Shown here one piece after another: positions 18,456 through 27,451 of a stretch of DNA of 64,000 nucleotides (its first letter is position 1; each line of letters begins with the position of its first letter). The notes beneath the pieces are model-generated. The model searched no databases. It had not been told where the DNA came from and worked only from the letters and a program-made list of their open reading frames with translations. The position numbers and the translations under genes were made by a program. The DNA is from Pollutibacter soli (GTDB taxonomy: Bacteria; Bacteroidota; Bacteroidia; Chitinophagales; Chitinophagaceae), in assembly GCA_029269725.1 (NCBI GenBank), contig JARJHS010000015.1, positions 1 through 64,000 on the forward strand, given 5' to 3'.

Positions 18456-18824
18456 ATGGGCAAACATTTTCTGCAGGGCATTGACACGATCATTATCAGG
18501 GTTTCTGATATAGAACAATCAAAAACATGGTACACTGAAAAGCTTGGCATGTCTGTGATGTTTGAAGAAGAAAATACCAGGCTCGTCGTTTTGGATACTT
18601 TTGGCCCGACAAGTTTAACCATCTGGGAAACACCGGAGAAGATTTCCGTTAATCCGAATAGTTCTTCTTATCCAATATTTAAAACGCCCAATGCAGAAGG
18701 CTCGCGTCTTGAATTGATAAAACGTGACGTTAAAGCAGGAGAGATTAACACAGATGAATTTGTTAGTTCTTTTGTTTTTTATGATCCGGATGGTAATATC
18801 CTTGAGCTTTGCCAGGTACATTGA
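18456..18824 (+). CDS. VOC family protein (glyoxalase-like)
   Basis: A 122-residue protein; I chose ATG 18456 because MGKHFLQGIDTIIIRVSDIEQ is the conserved family start. A longer frame to 18399 would overlap the terminator hairpin. One beta-alpha-beta-beta-beta module is clear at the N-terminus (TIIIRVSDIEQSKTWYTEKL) and a second at the C-terminus (FVFYDPDGNILELCQVH), whose Glu in ILELC is a typical metal ligand. VOC proteins include glyoxalase I, fosfomycin resistance and dioxygenases; single-module proteins like this are usually of unknown substrate. An intact relative lies at 54497 and a broken one at 16577. Confidence 0.85.
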   Translation: MGKHFLQGIDTIIIRVSDIEQSKTWYTEKLGMSVMFEEENTRLVVLDTFGPTSLTIWETPEKISVNPNSSSYPIFKTPNAEGSRLELIKRDVKAGEINTDEFVSSFVFYDPDGNILELCQVH

Positions 18825-19167
18825 TAAAAACCCGGTTGCGGAATTGAATGCTTTTAAAAATAAAGGGGATTTCAGCATCATTTAGTTAGTGATTTTCCGA
18901 TGCGCCGTCTGCATTACTCTTTTTCGCCAGGCCTGGGATTAAATCAAGTCCAATGTGTGGGTGGCGAATTCCAACTACATGATTTATTCAATTCAACATT
19001 TCTTCGCGTCTTCGGCGTATATTTTTCCCCGCCTTCAGCATTACGGCTGTTCACCTGGCCGAAGGCTTTTTAATCTCTCATAAGGCTGCAGATCGCATTG
19101 CACTTCTCAACACCGCTGGCTTTTTTACTCCGGAAATCCTATTTTCATATCTCACTAATCACAAACC
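18825..19167. other. Intergenic, nothing recognised
   Basis: A 343-bp interval between the VOC and DUF2147 genes. I see no gene, only GC-rich patches near 18980-19080 resembling the eroded repeat-like sequences elsewhere in the window. Confidence 0.5.
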
Positions 19168-19605
19168 ATGAGAATAACATTCTTCGTCGCTCTGCTCTCG
19201 TTCTCAACAAGTCTCTCTGCTCAAACAACAGCCGACGAGATACTCGGCATCTGGCTCACTGCAGGAAAAGAACCAGCCAAGATCCAGATCTATAAAACCG
19301 AAAATAAATTTTATGGAAAGATTGTATGGATGAAAAACCCCACCGAAGCAGGTGTCGTTCGTACAGACAAAAACAATCCAGATAAAAACAAACGGAGCCA
19401 ACCCATAGTCGGACTACAGATTCTCCGAAGTTTTACATTCGACGGCAAAAAGGAATGGGAAGCTGGAACGATCTACGATCCGGAAAACGGAAAAACTTAT
19501 AGCTGCTATATTTCATTAAAAGACAAAAACACGTTGAAGGTCCGTGGATATATTGGCGTCAGTCTGTTGGGCAGAACCGAGATCTGGAGCAGAAGTTCCC
19601 TGTGA
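19168..19605 (+). CDS. DUF2147 secreted protein
   Basis: A 145-residue secreted protein with signal peptide (MRITFFVALLSFSTSLSAQ). The mature part matches DUF2147: EILGIWLTAGKEPAKIQIYK, then KFYGKIVWMKNP, PIVGLQILRSFTFDGKKEWEAGTIYDPENGKTYSC and the closing LKVRGYIGVSLLGRTEIW. The family is common in Bacteroidota and Proteobacteria and forms a small beta-barrel of unknown role in the envelope. Intact and typical in length. Confidence 0.92.
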   Translation: MRITFFVALLSFSTSLSAQTTADEILGIWLTAGKEPAKIQIYKTENKFYGKIVWMKNPTEAGVVRTDKNNPDKNKRSQPIVGLQILRSFTFDGKKEWEAGTIYDPENGKTYSCYISLKDKNTLKVRGYIGVSLLGRTEIWSRSSL

Positions 19606-19693
19606 TCATTGCTATTGCCGGGAACATGTATATTTTTATAGCTGGTTGCTGGTCGAAAATCAGTACCTGCGTGTATTTATTAATAAATGAGAT

Positions 19694-20491
19694 ATGACAA
19701 GAAAATTTGCCCTGCTTTTCACCGCGTCTTTAGCATCTTCTTTTGTTTACGCACAAAGAACCAACTGGGATAGCCTCGGAAAAGAATCTGCAAAAACAGA
19801 AGTATATAGTCCTGTTCCTCCTAAAGTCACTCCAGGTGCAACACCTGCTGATGCTCCTTCAGATGCCATCGTTCTTTTCAATGGTAAAAACCTCGATGCC
19901 TGGTATGGTAACGATAGTACAAAAGCACCGGGCTGGACGATTGCTGATGGCATTATGACTGTTAATAAAAAATCCGGCGGTATCATGACCAAACAAAGGT
20001 TCATGGATTACCAGATGCATATTGAATGGAGAATTCCTTCAAACATCACAGGTAAAAGCCAGGCCCGCGGGAACAGCGGGATTTTTCTTGCTTACCTGGG
20101 CATCGAGAATACTTATTTCGAAGTCGGGTATGAAGTGCAGGTACTTGATAATTTCACCAACGAAACATATGTAAACGGCCAGGCCGGATCGATTTATAAG
20201 CAATCGATTCCTCTGGCAAACGCATGTAAAAAACCCGGTGAATGGCAGACGTACGATATCGTATGGCACGCTCCGCGTTTCAATGCTGATGGCAGTTTGC
20301 AGAAAGCAGCAACAGTAACGGTGATCCATAATGGAGTTCTGGTACAGGATCATTATGAACTGAAAGGAGACACTCCATGGATCGGCGCACCAGAGTACAA
20401 AGCACACGGCGCTTCTCCGATTCGTCTTCAGTCGCATGGCGACCCCAGTGAACCCGTGAGTTTCAGGAATATCTGGATAAGGACACTTTGA
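19694..20491 (+). CDS. DUF1080 secreted protein (3-keto-disaccharide hydrolase family)
   Basis: A 265-residue secreted protein with signal peptide (ending SFVYAQ). The mature part has the DUF1080 jelly-roll: FNGKNLDAWYGND, GWTIADGIMTVNKKSGGIMTK, FMDYQMHIEWRIP, then GNSGIFLAYLGIENTYFEVGYEVQVLDNF, YDIVWHAPRF and IRLQSHGDPSEPVSFRNIWI. The pattern fits the family in which 3-keto-glycoside-cleaving members are known, so cleavage or binding of a sugar is plausible. No neighbouring sugar-uptake genes were seen. Confidence 0.9.
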   Translation: MTRKFALLFTASLASSFVYAQRTNWDSLGKESAKTEVYSPVPPKVTPGATPADAPSDAIVLFNGKNLDAWYGNDSTKAPGWTIADGIMTVNKKSGGIMTKQRFMDYQMHIEWRIPSNITGKSQARGNSGIFLAYLGIENTYFEVGYEVQVLDNFTNETYVNGQAGSIYKQSIPLANACKKPGEWQTYDIVWHAPRFNADGSLQKAATVTVIHNGVLVQDHYELKGDTPWIGAPEYKAHGASPIRLQSHGDPSEPVSFRNIWIRTL

Positions 20492-20920
20492 GGAGAATAT
20501 AGAATACAGAATACGGGATACAGGGAAGAAAACTGAAAACAATAAACTGAAAATACCACCTGACATCAGGTAGTCTGAAAACAGGCAAGCGGATGCATTT
20601 CGCTCCGGGGAGCGTCCTGTTTGAATCTGAATTCATAATGCTCAGTACGGAAAACAGAAAAGAGATAAAGTTTACATAGAAGTTAGCAATTCACTGTACA
20701 GACGGCATTAGTTCTGTTAACCTGCCGACCGGCAAGCAGTCGGACAATTTCCGTAACGACAAAATTCTTCAGATTTCGTCTATGGTCACAGCGCTGCAGC
20801 CTTGAATCAGCCAGCCTTTAAAAAATGCAGGAGAACGCATTAAATTATTAATATTGATGTCACCTTTTAAATTTACCCAAAACATTTTTATCTCCTGACT
20901 TCGTAAAGCCTATTTTAAAA
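20492..20920. other. Intergenic with A-rich low-complexity sequence
   Basis: The first part (20515-20570) carries GAAAACTG/GAAAAC-type repeats also found at 21510, 21790, 27365 and 32030. The rest of this 429-bp region has no gene. Confidence 0.55.
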
Positions 20921-21514
20921 ATGTCGCCTGAAAAATTCGCGATTACAATTCATATGGTATCAAGCCTCGATGGCTTTATTGCCAGAAAAGACAATAGTGT
21001 TTCCTGGTTTGATACGTCTGATCATTTTGAAAAAGGCGTAGATATCCCTGATGAAGAAGAATTCAACAAAACGGTGGACTGCTACATCATGGGATCACGT
21101 ACTTATGAACATGCGCTTGAATTGTCCGGAAATTATGGATGGGCCTATGGAGAAACGCCGACAATTATTGTTTCTCAACGATCACTTCCGGTCAACAGAA
21201 AAAATGTTGAACTCTACAACGGCAGTCTGATGGAACTCATCGATTGTCTAAAATCAAAATATAAAAATGTCTGGCTCGTTGGTGGCGCACAATTAGCAAA
21301 GGAATTTATCAGACTGCATCTTGCAGATGAGTTAAGGATTTCAATTTTACCGATCATGCTCGGTGATGGTCTTCTGTTGTTTGATCACATCGGCATTGAA
21401 CAATCATTGCACCTGAAAAATGTGACAGGATTCAGGAATGGAATGGTGGAGTTGTGGTATGAGATAAATAAAACAGGATACGGAATGCAGAATACAGGAA
21501 CAGGAAGAAAGTGA
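20921..21514 (+). CDS. Dihydrofolate reductase-family (RibD C-terminal) protein
   Basis: A 197-residue cytosolic RibD-like reductase. N-terminal FAITIHMVSSLDGFIARKDN, then DCYIMGSRTYEHALELSG, YGWAYGETPTIIVSQRSL, the dinucleotide-contact KNVWLVGGAQLAKEFI and the late ELRISILPIMLGDGLLLF are the family blocks. It differs from the 13727/59872 pair by having the V-G-G-A segment of the more common YwjB/YyaP-like form. The last 10 residues read into A-rich repeat-like sequence, so the C-terminus may be extended by drift. The substrate is unknown. Confidence 0.87.
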   Translation: MSPEKFAITIHMVSSLDGFIARKDNSVSWFDTSDHFEKGVDIPDEEEFNKTVDCYIMGSRTYEHALELSGNYGWAYGETPTIIVSQRSLPVNRKNVELYNGSLMELIDCLKSKYKNVWLVGGAQLAKEFIRLHLADELRISILPIMLGDGLLLFDHIGIEQSLHLKNVTGFRNGMVELWYEINKTGYGMQNTGTGRK

Positions 21515-21844
21515 AAACTGAAAACTGGGAAGAAGGCAATAAGCAAAAAAGAAAAACAGAAAGCAGTAACAGTAAGAAATCGTATTGCTAACTACTCAGT
21601 TCGCTTATTCTGCTATGTGCCTTCTGTGACCTACGTGGTTCAAAAAAGTTCCTTTGTTTTTTGAACCACGTAGTTCATATAGGTAACATAGGCACAATAG
21701 AAAGTTTTCAAGTGGTTAAGAAAATTAGAAAGGAGCTGAAAACAGGATGTTTTCTACTAAATGAGTGTTATCCACTATGTGCCTTCTGTGGTTAAAAAGA
21801 ACTGAAAACTGAAAAACGGGCTGCTCAAAGCTGTAATCAGCGAA
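21515..21844. other. Intergenic with REP-like elements
   Basis: It contains the REP-like inverted repeat at 21614-21700, a half copy at 21775-21800, and GAAAACTG-type low-complexity runs. No gene. Confidence 0.65.
21614..21700. repeat. REP-like inverted repeat (TATGTGCCTTCTGTG family)
   Basis: The left arm TATGTGCCTTCTGTGACCTA, continued by CGTGGTTCAAAAAAG, faces a right arm that begins TTTTTTGAACCACGTAG and ends ATAGGCACA, separated by about 9 bases. The same core is found at 21775-21800 and 31498-31619. Arms pair with several mismatches. Confidence 0.8.
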
Positions 21845-22501
21845 CTATTCCCCCGTCTCATCATCCGGTGCATCAACAGGCTTGGATTGAGGGGATCCTT
21901 TCTGTCGTAAGAAAATAGAAAATATTACAATTGCAAAAACAGAAAGAAATTCACTCTGCCAGTTCTGAAATGATTCAAACCAAAATCTGCTCTTGCCTAA
22001 ATACTGATGAAAAGTAACAGCAGCCAGTTCCTTCGCGGCGCGTTTTTCATTTTCATCTTTCAGACTTCCATATAAATGCAATGCGAACGATAGAATGAAT
22101 AAAAAAAAGAAGGCAATGCTCAGGGAGTTCTTGTAGAGCTTTAAAATCAATCCTCCTCTCTTCACCGGCCACGGCGCGTCCTTTTTCTTAGGATCTGGTT
22201 CACGATCAACTTCCTCAGGTTCATCACAGCTTTTCGATTCTGATGAACCTTTCTGTCGTAACGAAATCGTCAGCAATACAAACAATCCCATCTGCAAAAA
22301 TTCACTCTCCCAATTCTCAAAGGTCGCCTGGATGAAATGACCTGATTGAAGATATGCTCCCATCGATAGAGGAGCTTTGTTTTCTTCTTCCAGCTCATCG
22401 TTGTTGTGATTAAACCCCGTAAGGATTTGACCGCCGAGCGATAAAATAAATAATGCGATAAATACGATTGACAATCCGTTGTTGCGTATGTACTTTTTCA
22501 T
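21845..22501 (-). CDS. DUF6766-like membrane protein with tandem duplication
   Basis: A 218-residue integral membrane protein made of two similar halves. Half one (1-100): NNGLSIVFIALFILSLGGQI, then WESEFLQMGLFVLLTISLRQKGS. Half two (about 118-218): KNSLSIAFFFLFILSFALHL, then WQSEFLSVFAIVIFSIFLRQKGS. Each half has two transmembrane helices joined by a polar loop with N-W-x-SEFL. The pattern fits the DUF6766 family as I know it, often found beside stress genes; here it opens a run of such genes. No enzymatic residues are evident. It is divergent from the alcohol dehydrogenase at 22907. Confidence 0.75.
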   Translation of the reverse strand: MKKYIRNNGLSIVFIALFILSLGGQILTGFNHNNDELEEENKAPLSMGAYLQSGHFIQATFENWESEFLQMGLFVLLTISLRQKGSSESKSCDEPEEVDREPDPKKKDAPWPVKRGGLILKLYKNSLSIAFFFLFILSFALHLYGSLKDENEKRAAKELAAVTFHQYLGKSRFWFESFQNWQSEFLSVFAIVIFSIFLRQKGSPQSKPVDAPDDETGE

Positions 22502-22906
22502 GACTATCGTATCGGATTACTAATTCTGTACCAGCAGGCATAAGTTTTGACCATATCACCATGTCCGGCTGATTAATCAACATTAAATAATCCAGATGGC
22601 AACCACAAAGAGTGCAACAAATTCCCCCAATCATCGATATTTCAGATGGAAGGCTGTAGAGTGCGATATACAAACCGAAAAAATTACCCCGGTCCGAAAA
22701 AAAATTCTTTTCGGACTTACGAAGAATTTCAATTAGTCATTTCAGACGGTCATAATCGGACAGTTTGCCTTTTCGGAAACAATTTAAACGTGTAGACTAC
22801 GGAGGAATTCTCAATGAGAAATGGCCTGAGCGTTTCCATTTATGGATGTATTATAGATTTTCTCTTTACTCTACTCTCTTACCTCTGACACATAAAATCT
22901 TAAGAC
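22502..22906. other. Divergent intergenic region
   Basis: This 405-bp region separates the DUF6766 gene and the alcohol dehydrogenase. It holds a hairpin with 9-bp arms (GTCCGAAAA at 22692-22700, TTTTCGGAC at 22708-22716). No gene. Confidence 0.55.
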
Positions 22907-24076
22907 ATGAAAGCAGCCGTGATACATGGTGCGAGCAAGATCAGTTACGATACCGTTGACGACCCGAGAATCGAAAAAGACAGAGACATTATTTTAAAAG
23001 TGACAGCAACAGCTATCTGTGGATCAGATCTGCATATTTATTCCGGTGGTATTCCGCAACCCAGGCCTATGGTATTGGGTCATGAATTTATGGGTATTGT
23101 CGAAGAAACAGGAGCTGCAGTCACCAATCTGAAACGAGGCGATCGAGTGGTAGTTCCATTTCCAATTGCATGCGGTCATTGTTTCTTCTGTGAACATCAT
23201 TTACCTGGTCATTGCGAAAACAGCAATCCTATGAACTATGGACCTGAAGGAGGAGTAATGACCGAAAAGGGTGGTGCATTGTTTGGCTACACTGATTTGT
23301 ATGGCGGATACAATGGAGGGCAGGCTGAGTATGTGCGCGTACCGTATGCTGATTATGGTCCGCGAAAAGTTCCGGATAACTTAACAGATGAGCAGGTTCT
23401 CTTCCTTACAGATATTTTCCCTACAGGTTATACGGGTGTCGACTGGGCAAATCTTCAGGGTGGAGAAACTGTAGCCATTTTCGGTGCAGGCCCTGTGGGA
23501 ATAATGGCTGCAAAAAGTGCATGGCTGAAAAATGCAGGAAGGGTAATTGTTGTCGACACACTTCAGTATAGGCTTGATAAAGCCAGGCTCGCAGCGAATG
23601 CTGAAACTTTACTGTGGGAAGATAATGGTAAAAATGTAATTGAAGGTATCCGTGCAATGACGCAGGGTCGCGGTGCTGATGTGTGTATTGAAGCTGTAGG
23701 ATTTGAACCCGAAAGAACTTTCTTCGATAAAGCAAAAGCATTGATTAATGTGGAGAAAGGTTCACCAAAAGTACTTGAAGCGTGTATGAGTGCGGTGAGA
23801 CGTGGAGGTTTTGTGTCAGTACTTGGCGTATATCCGACGCCTTATGATAATTTTCCGATTGGTCAGTTTTTTGATAAAGGAATAACATTGAAAGGAGGAC
23901 AGGCTCCTGCACAGAAATACATTGACCTTCTTTTGAAATATGTAGAAGAAGGCAAAGTAAAACTTGATGATGTCATCACGCATCGTCTCCATCTTTCAAA
24001 AATTTCAGATGGATATGAAATGTTTTATGAGAAAAAAGACAATTGCGTGAAAGTGGTATTGAATCCCTGGCAATAA
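22907..24076 (+). CDS. Zinc-dependent alcohol dehydrogenase (formaldehyde dehydrogenase-like)
   Basis: A 389-residue medium-chain dehydrogenase. Catalytic zinc ligands and the usual surrounding residues are C38 (AICGSD), H59-E60 (GHE); the structural zinc site is C89, C92, C95 and C103 (CGHCFFCEHHLPGHC). The NAD-binding AIFGAGPVGIMAA begins near residue 190. Length and the long insert after the structural zinc (about 105-125) fit the glutathione-independent formaldehyde dehydrogenase-like group. It oxidises an alcohol or aldehyde adduct with NAD+ in the cytosol. It heads a plus-strand run with two SDRs. Confidence 0.92.
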   Translation: MKAAVIHGASKISYDTVDDPRIEKDRDIILKVTATAICGSDLHIYSGGIPQPRPMVLGHEFMGIVEETGAAVTNLKRGDRVVVPFPIACGHCFFCEHHLPGHCENSNPMNYGPEGGVMTEKGGALFGYTDLYGGYNGGQAEYVRVPYADYGPRKVPDNLTDEQVLFLTDIFPTGYTGVDWANLQGGETVAIFGAGPVGIMAAKSAWLKNAGRVIVVDTLQYRLDKARLAANAETLLWEDNGKNVIEGIRAMTQGRGADVCIEAVGFEPERTFFDKAKALINVEKGSPKVLEACMSAVRRGGFVSVLGVYPTPYDNFPIGQFFDKGITLKGGQAPAQKYIDLLLKYVEEGKVKLDDVITHRLHLSKISDGYEMFYEKKDNCVKVVLNPWQ

Positions 24077-24216
24077 ATATTGTGCTTTCCTTACTGAGAT
24101 GTTCAGAATTCCGCTGAACCCCACACTTTTTGTGTAAATGAAATGATTGTAATGAATGTGAGTAACATTCGGCAATGAACTATTTAGACTAAAACTGAAC
24201 CCACAAAAATCAAATC

Positions 24217-25215
24217 ATGTTAACCGAATCTTTAATTAGCAGGCGAAAAGCGATCGCAGGATTATCAGCCGGGCTCACGACTGCGATAGCGGTGCCAGCG
24301 TTTGCGAATGAAAAAAATTCACCTGCAACAATGCAGGAAATCATCGACCCAACCAGTAAATATCCAAAGCCCCCTTTCAGGTCTCAATCCCAGCCCTGGC
24401 CCGGTCTTGCAAACAAAATGGATCCAAAACCTGATCACGGCGAAAAATCATACAAGGGATCCGGTCGCCTGAAAGGAAGAAAAGCCTTGATTACTGGTGG
24501 TGATTCCGGAATTGGAAGAGCAGCTGCTATTGCATACGCACGTGAAGGTGCAGATGTTGCCATCAATTATTTTCCTTCTGAAGAAAACGACGCACAGGAG
24601 GTGATTGCATTGATGAAAGATGCAGGAGTGAAGGCTGTCGCTATTCCCGGCGATCTGCGCGATGAAGCGTTTTGTAAAAAAATGGTGGCCGATGCGGTAC
24701 AGGCATTGGGCGGATTGGACATTCTCGTCAACAATGCAGCACGTCAGCAGACAAGAGCTTCGATACTCGATGTGTCATCCGAAGATTTTGATGCAACGAT
24801 GAAGACGAATATCTATGCGCCCTTCTGGACGATCAAGGCTGCACTACCGCATCTCAAACCCGGATCAGCAATCATCGGAACTTCCTCGGAACAGGCGGAG
24901 AATCCATCTGCGGAACTTTACGACTACGCACAAACGAAAGCGGCGACTTCGAACTATGTGAAGTCGCTGGCCAAACAACTCGGTCCGAAAGGCATCCGTG
25001 TGAATGCGGTCGCCCCTGGTCCGGTATGGACACCTTTACAGGTAAGCGGCGGAGCGACACAGGAGAAGCTTATGAAGTTTGGCGGGAATACGGCCCTGGG
25101 CAGACCCGGACAACCCGCTGAGCTTGCTTCCATTTTTGTTCAACTCGCAGTGGAAGATGCAAGTTTTGCAACAGGTAGTGTTTATGAATCCCATGGCGGT
25201 GGAAAAGTGGAATGA
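24217..25215 (+). CDS. SDR oxidoreductase with Tat signal
   Basis: A 332-residue SDR with an unusual N-terminus: SRRKAIAGLSAGLTTAIAVP (8-27) is a twin-arginine signal with a hydrophobic core and an AFA cleavage site, which would export the folded protein with its cofactor. After the linker (PPFRSQSQPWPGLANKMDPK, near 52-71) comes the enzyme: TGGDSGIG (93-100), NNAA, a Ser in IIGTSSEQ and Y-x-x-x-K in YDYAQTK. The long N-terminal linker ending with Pro-rich Q-x-P is typical of the YhdF/YghA-type stress SDR family, whose cytosolic members are known as general-stress oxidoreductases. The substrate is not known. Confidence 0.9.
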   Translation: MLTESLISRRKAIAGLSAGLTTAIAVPAFANEKNSPATMQEIIDPTSKYPKPPFRSQSQPWPGLANKMDPKPDHGEKSYKGSGRLKGRKALITGGDSGIGRAAAIAYAREGADVAINYFPSEENDAQEVIALMKDAGVKAVAIPGDLRDEAFCKKMVADAVQALGGLDILVNNAARQQTRASILDVSSEDFDATMKTNIYAPFWTIKAALPHLKPGSAIIGTSSEQAENPSAELYDYAQTKAATSNYVKSLAKQLGPKGIRVNAVAPGPVWTPLQVSGGATQEKLMKFGGNTALGRPGQPAELASIFVQLAVEDASFATGSVYESHGGGKVE

Positions 25216-25267
25216 CTCTAAAAGGTTAAATCCTTAGTCATTAATTCTTCAACAAAATATCAGAATC

Positions 25268-26074
25268 ATGGAAAGACTAAAACAATACGTACTGATTACC
25301 GGGGGCACTTCCGGTATCGGACTCGAACTTGCGCGCATATTCGCGCAGAATGGTTATAACCTCGTGATCGTCGCCCGTGATGAGATCGATTTGCAACAAA
25401 CAAGGGAAACATTATCGGGATATGGGGTGGAGGTAGAAACCATTGCAAAAGATCTTTTTGACAACGACCAGGCCTTTGAAGTATATGAAGAGGTTAAGGC
25501 AAGAAACATCACCATAGATATTCTAGTGAATAATGCCGGCCAGGGACAGTACGGTGAATTCAAAGACACGGACATCTGGCGCGAACTCTCTATCATTCAA
25601 TTGAATATTTCCGCCCTTGTTATTCTTACAAAACAATTTCTTTTTGAAATGCTCGAAAGAGGTTCGGGCAAAATTCTCAATACATCTTCTATTGCGAGTA
25701 AAGCGCCTGGGCCTTATCAATCGGTCTATCATGGAACGAAAGCTTTTGTTCAATCGTTTACAGAAGCCTTAAGGAACGAAGTGAAAGACAGGGGAATAGT
25801 GGTAACCGCATTGCTGCCGGGCGCAACAGATACTGACTTCTTCAACAAAGCGGATATGCTGGATTCGAAGATTGTCCAGGAAGGAAAACTTGATGACCCT
25901 GCAAAAGTAGCCCGGGATGGTTATCATGCGCTGATGAGAGGAGATGATATGGTTGTTTCAGGATTTAGGAATAAGATCAACGTGGCGATGAGCAATATTT
26001 TGCCTGATGAGTTTGTTGCAAATAATATGTCGGATAAACAGGAGCCCGTGAACAAAAAAACGGGCAAAAAATAA
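25268..26074 (+). CDS. Short-chain dehydrogenase, DltE/YqjQ-like
   Basis: A 268-residue classical SDR starting 52 bp after the Tat-SDR. TGGTSGIG (about 11-18), NNAGQGQYG, a serine in ILNTSSIASKAPGPYQSVYH and Y-x-x-x-K (YHGTK) are present. The core matches the DltE/YqjQ group that lacks an identified substrate. The Lys-rich C-terminus (KQEPVNKKTGKK) is an extra tail. It ends at a strong terminator (26119-26142), so ADH, Tat-SDR and this gene may form one transcription unit, although gaps are 50-140 bp. Confidence 0.88.
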   Translation: MERLKQYVLITGGTSGIGLELARIFAQNGYNLVIVARDEIDLQQTRETLSGYGVEVETIAKDLFDNDQAFEVYEEVKARNITIDILVNNAGQGQYGEFKDTDIWRELSIIQLNISALVILTKQFLFEMLERGSGKILNTSSIASKAPGPYQSVYHGTKAFVQSFTEALRNEVKDRGIVVTALLPGATDTDFFNKADMLDSKIVQEGKLDDPAKVARDGYHALMRGDDMVVSGFRNKINVAMSNILPDEFVANNMSDKQEPVNKKTGKK

Positions 26075-26409
26075 TTGAGCGTATCTAAAAAATTTAATTC
26101 GATGGCTAATACGTATAACAGCCGGGATGTCTATCCTGGCTGTTTTTATCATGCTTACGAAGGATTTGTTCGCAAAATGATTTTTAAGGATTGACAGTTA
26201 GTATGTGCAAATTACCAGACGCTGTCATAAAATTTTATTGCGACTGTTTGAAACTGGATGAAAAATTATTTCCGAACTTTGAAAACGAATGCGGCATAGG
26301 GTTTGACTTGTTATAATACCAGGCCATCCACCCCCAATTCCCAATATCTTTTGAATTTATTAAACGCTGTGCCCTTGGCGTATTTTTACCTTTTCAAAAT
26401 TACCAGGCT
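26075..26409. other. Intergenic with terminator
   Basis: A 335-bp region holding the terminator at 26119; the rest has no recognised element. Confidence 0.5.
26119..26147 (+). terminator. Intrinsic terminator
   Basis: A 10-bp stem (CAGCCGGGAT, loop GTCT, ATCCTGGCTG) with one G-T pair, followed by TTTTTAT. It lies 45 bp after the SDR stop. A nearly identical hairpin with the same GTCT loop is at 41457. Confidence 0.85.
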
Positions 26410-26598
26410 ATGCGAACAGAAAAGATTAAAGCGAAGACCAGGGTTTTGGAAGAGCTTTTAAAAATCCAACCAGATTCTAAAATTGAAAAGCTTTTTAAAA
26501 AAGATCCTGAACCGAAAAAAGAAAAGGAAGTTAAGTCTCACAAACTTCCGAAGTCACAGGAGAGGATTTTCAAACCGAAGAAACACGATTTTCTTTGA
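26410..26598 (+). CDS. Small basic Lys-rich protein (62 aa)
   Basis: A 62-residue protein with ATG at 26410. Lysine is very frequent (for example KKDPEPKKEKEVKSHK), so the pI is high and most of it is predicted disordered; only the first 25 residues (RVLEELLKIQPDSKIEKLF) look helical. No signal peptide. It stands alone between two terminator-like regions. The strong coding composition compared with shadows argues for a real gene; DNA/RNA or membrane binding would fit but is inference. Confidence 0.6.
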   Translation: MRTEKIKAKTRVLEELLKIQPDSKIEKLFKKDPEPKKEKEVKSHKLPKSQERIFKPKKHDFL

Positions 26599-26829
26599 GT
26601 GATGAACTCTTGAGTCTGATTCCTGAAACATGGGTTTACACTATTGTTTGATAAATGTTGTGGAGTTTTTCAACATAAAAGCTGGATAATCATCTCCGGT
26701 CAACATCTGCAGTTGGAATAACCAGCATACCGTGTTGCATTTATATTTCATTTGTTTTTTCTGCTTCACCGCTTTTGGTTTTTTTATTCCTTCCTGTATT
26801 CCTGTATCCCGAATTCTGTCTTTTCCCTT

Positions 26830-27279
26830 TCAGTTGAATTTAAAATATGCGTAGTACAATGTAAACGAAAACACAATGTGCCCTAAGAAAATTACTACAT
26901 AAAATAATTTCCATGGCGCATCCAGTCTGCTGCCGTCTCGGATCTTTTTCAAAGTGATCCAACTCACGACAGCAACCACGCCGAGAATCAATCCGCACGT
27001 AAGCCAATCACCGAACACGGGTGTCGTCTGTAAAAGTTTTGGTGCCCAATAGAGGCACACAAACGCAAAGAATATCCCGATCAGGTAGTGAATGATAGTT
27101 GCTAGAGCCCAATAAGGAAAAAAATTCTTCTGATTTACGCGTTCTGATTTTCTTTCGAGAAGGCGGGTCAGGATCCTGATCACAAAAAGATTTTTCTTCA
27201 GCAGCATCGCTGCCATGTTCGTGAACAGTGTCATCACGGCTGTCGCTGCCAAAGTAGATAAAATAATTTTTGCTATCAT
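26830..27279 (-). CDS. Small membrane protein, four helices
   Basis: A 149-residue integral membrane protein with four predicted helices (about 1-27, 53-78, 86-110 and 123-146). The first contains TAVMTLFTNMAAMLLKKNLF, the last FYVVIFLGHIVFSFTLYYAY. The topology resembles short DUF2938-like proteins, but the family is not certain. A TAnnTTTG -7 element lies 27 bp upstream of the ATG. It is convergent with the Lys-rich gene. Confidence 0.7.
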   Translation of the reverse strand: MIAKIILSTLAATAVMTLFTNMAAMLLKKNLFVIRILTRLLERKSERVNQKNFFPYWALATIIHYLIGIFFAFVCLYWAPKLLQTTPVFGDWLTCGLILGVVAVVSWITLKKIRDGSRLDAPWKLFYVVIFLGHIVFSFTLYYAYFKFN

Positions 27280-27305
27280 TTGCAGGTAGAATTATTTCTT
27301 AAATA

Positions 27306-27313
27306 CAAAGATA
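27306..27313 (-). promoter_or_regulatory. Bacteroidota -7 promoter element
   Basis: On the minus strand TATCTTTG matches the Bacteroidota -7 consensus TAnnTTTG exactly, 27 bp before the start codon of the membrane protein at 26830-27279. No good -33 TTTG was found at the usual distance. Confidence 0.45.
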
Positions 27314-27412
27314 TTGCTCTGCTATTGATCTGATGTGATATACAAATGGTTCCGGCATGCACCGGAACTGAAAACCGAAAAGGGTCACCCAAACCTTGAG
27401 AGGCTGCTTAGC

Positions 27413-27451
27413 GAACAACGAACAACGAACAACGAACAACGAACAACGAAC
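27413..27451. repeat. Tandem 7-bp repeat (GAACAAC)x5
   Basis: Five perfect copies of GAACAAC followed by GAAC. A degenerate cousin with interruptions lies at 50475-50527. Confidence 0.9.

Noticed and set aside
16577-18824. Tandem VOC operon with the methyltransferase
   Set aside because: The first VOC copy is broken, gaps are large and a hairpin separates the methyltransferase from the second VOC.
27413-27451. Possible CRISPR array
   Set aside because: The repeats are contiguous 7-bp units with no spacers, so it is a microsatellite, not a CRISPR.
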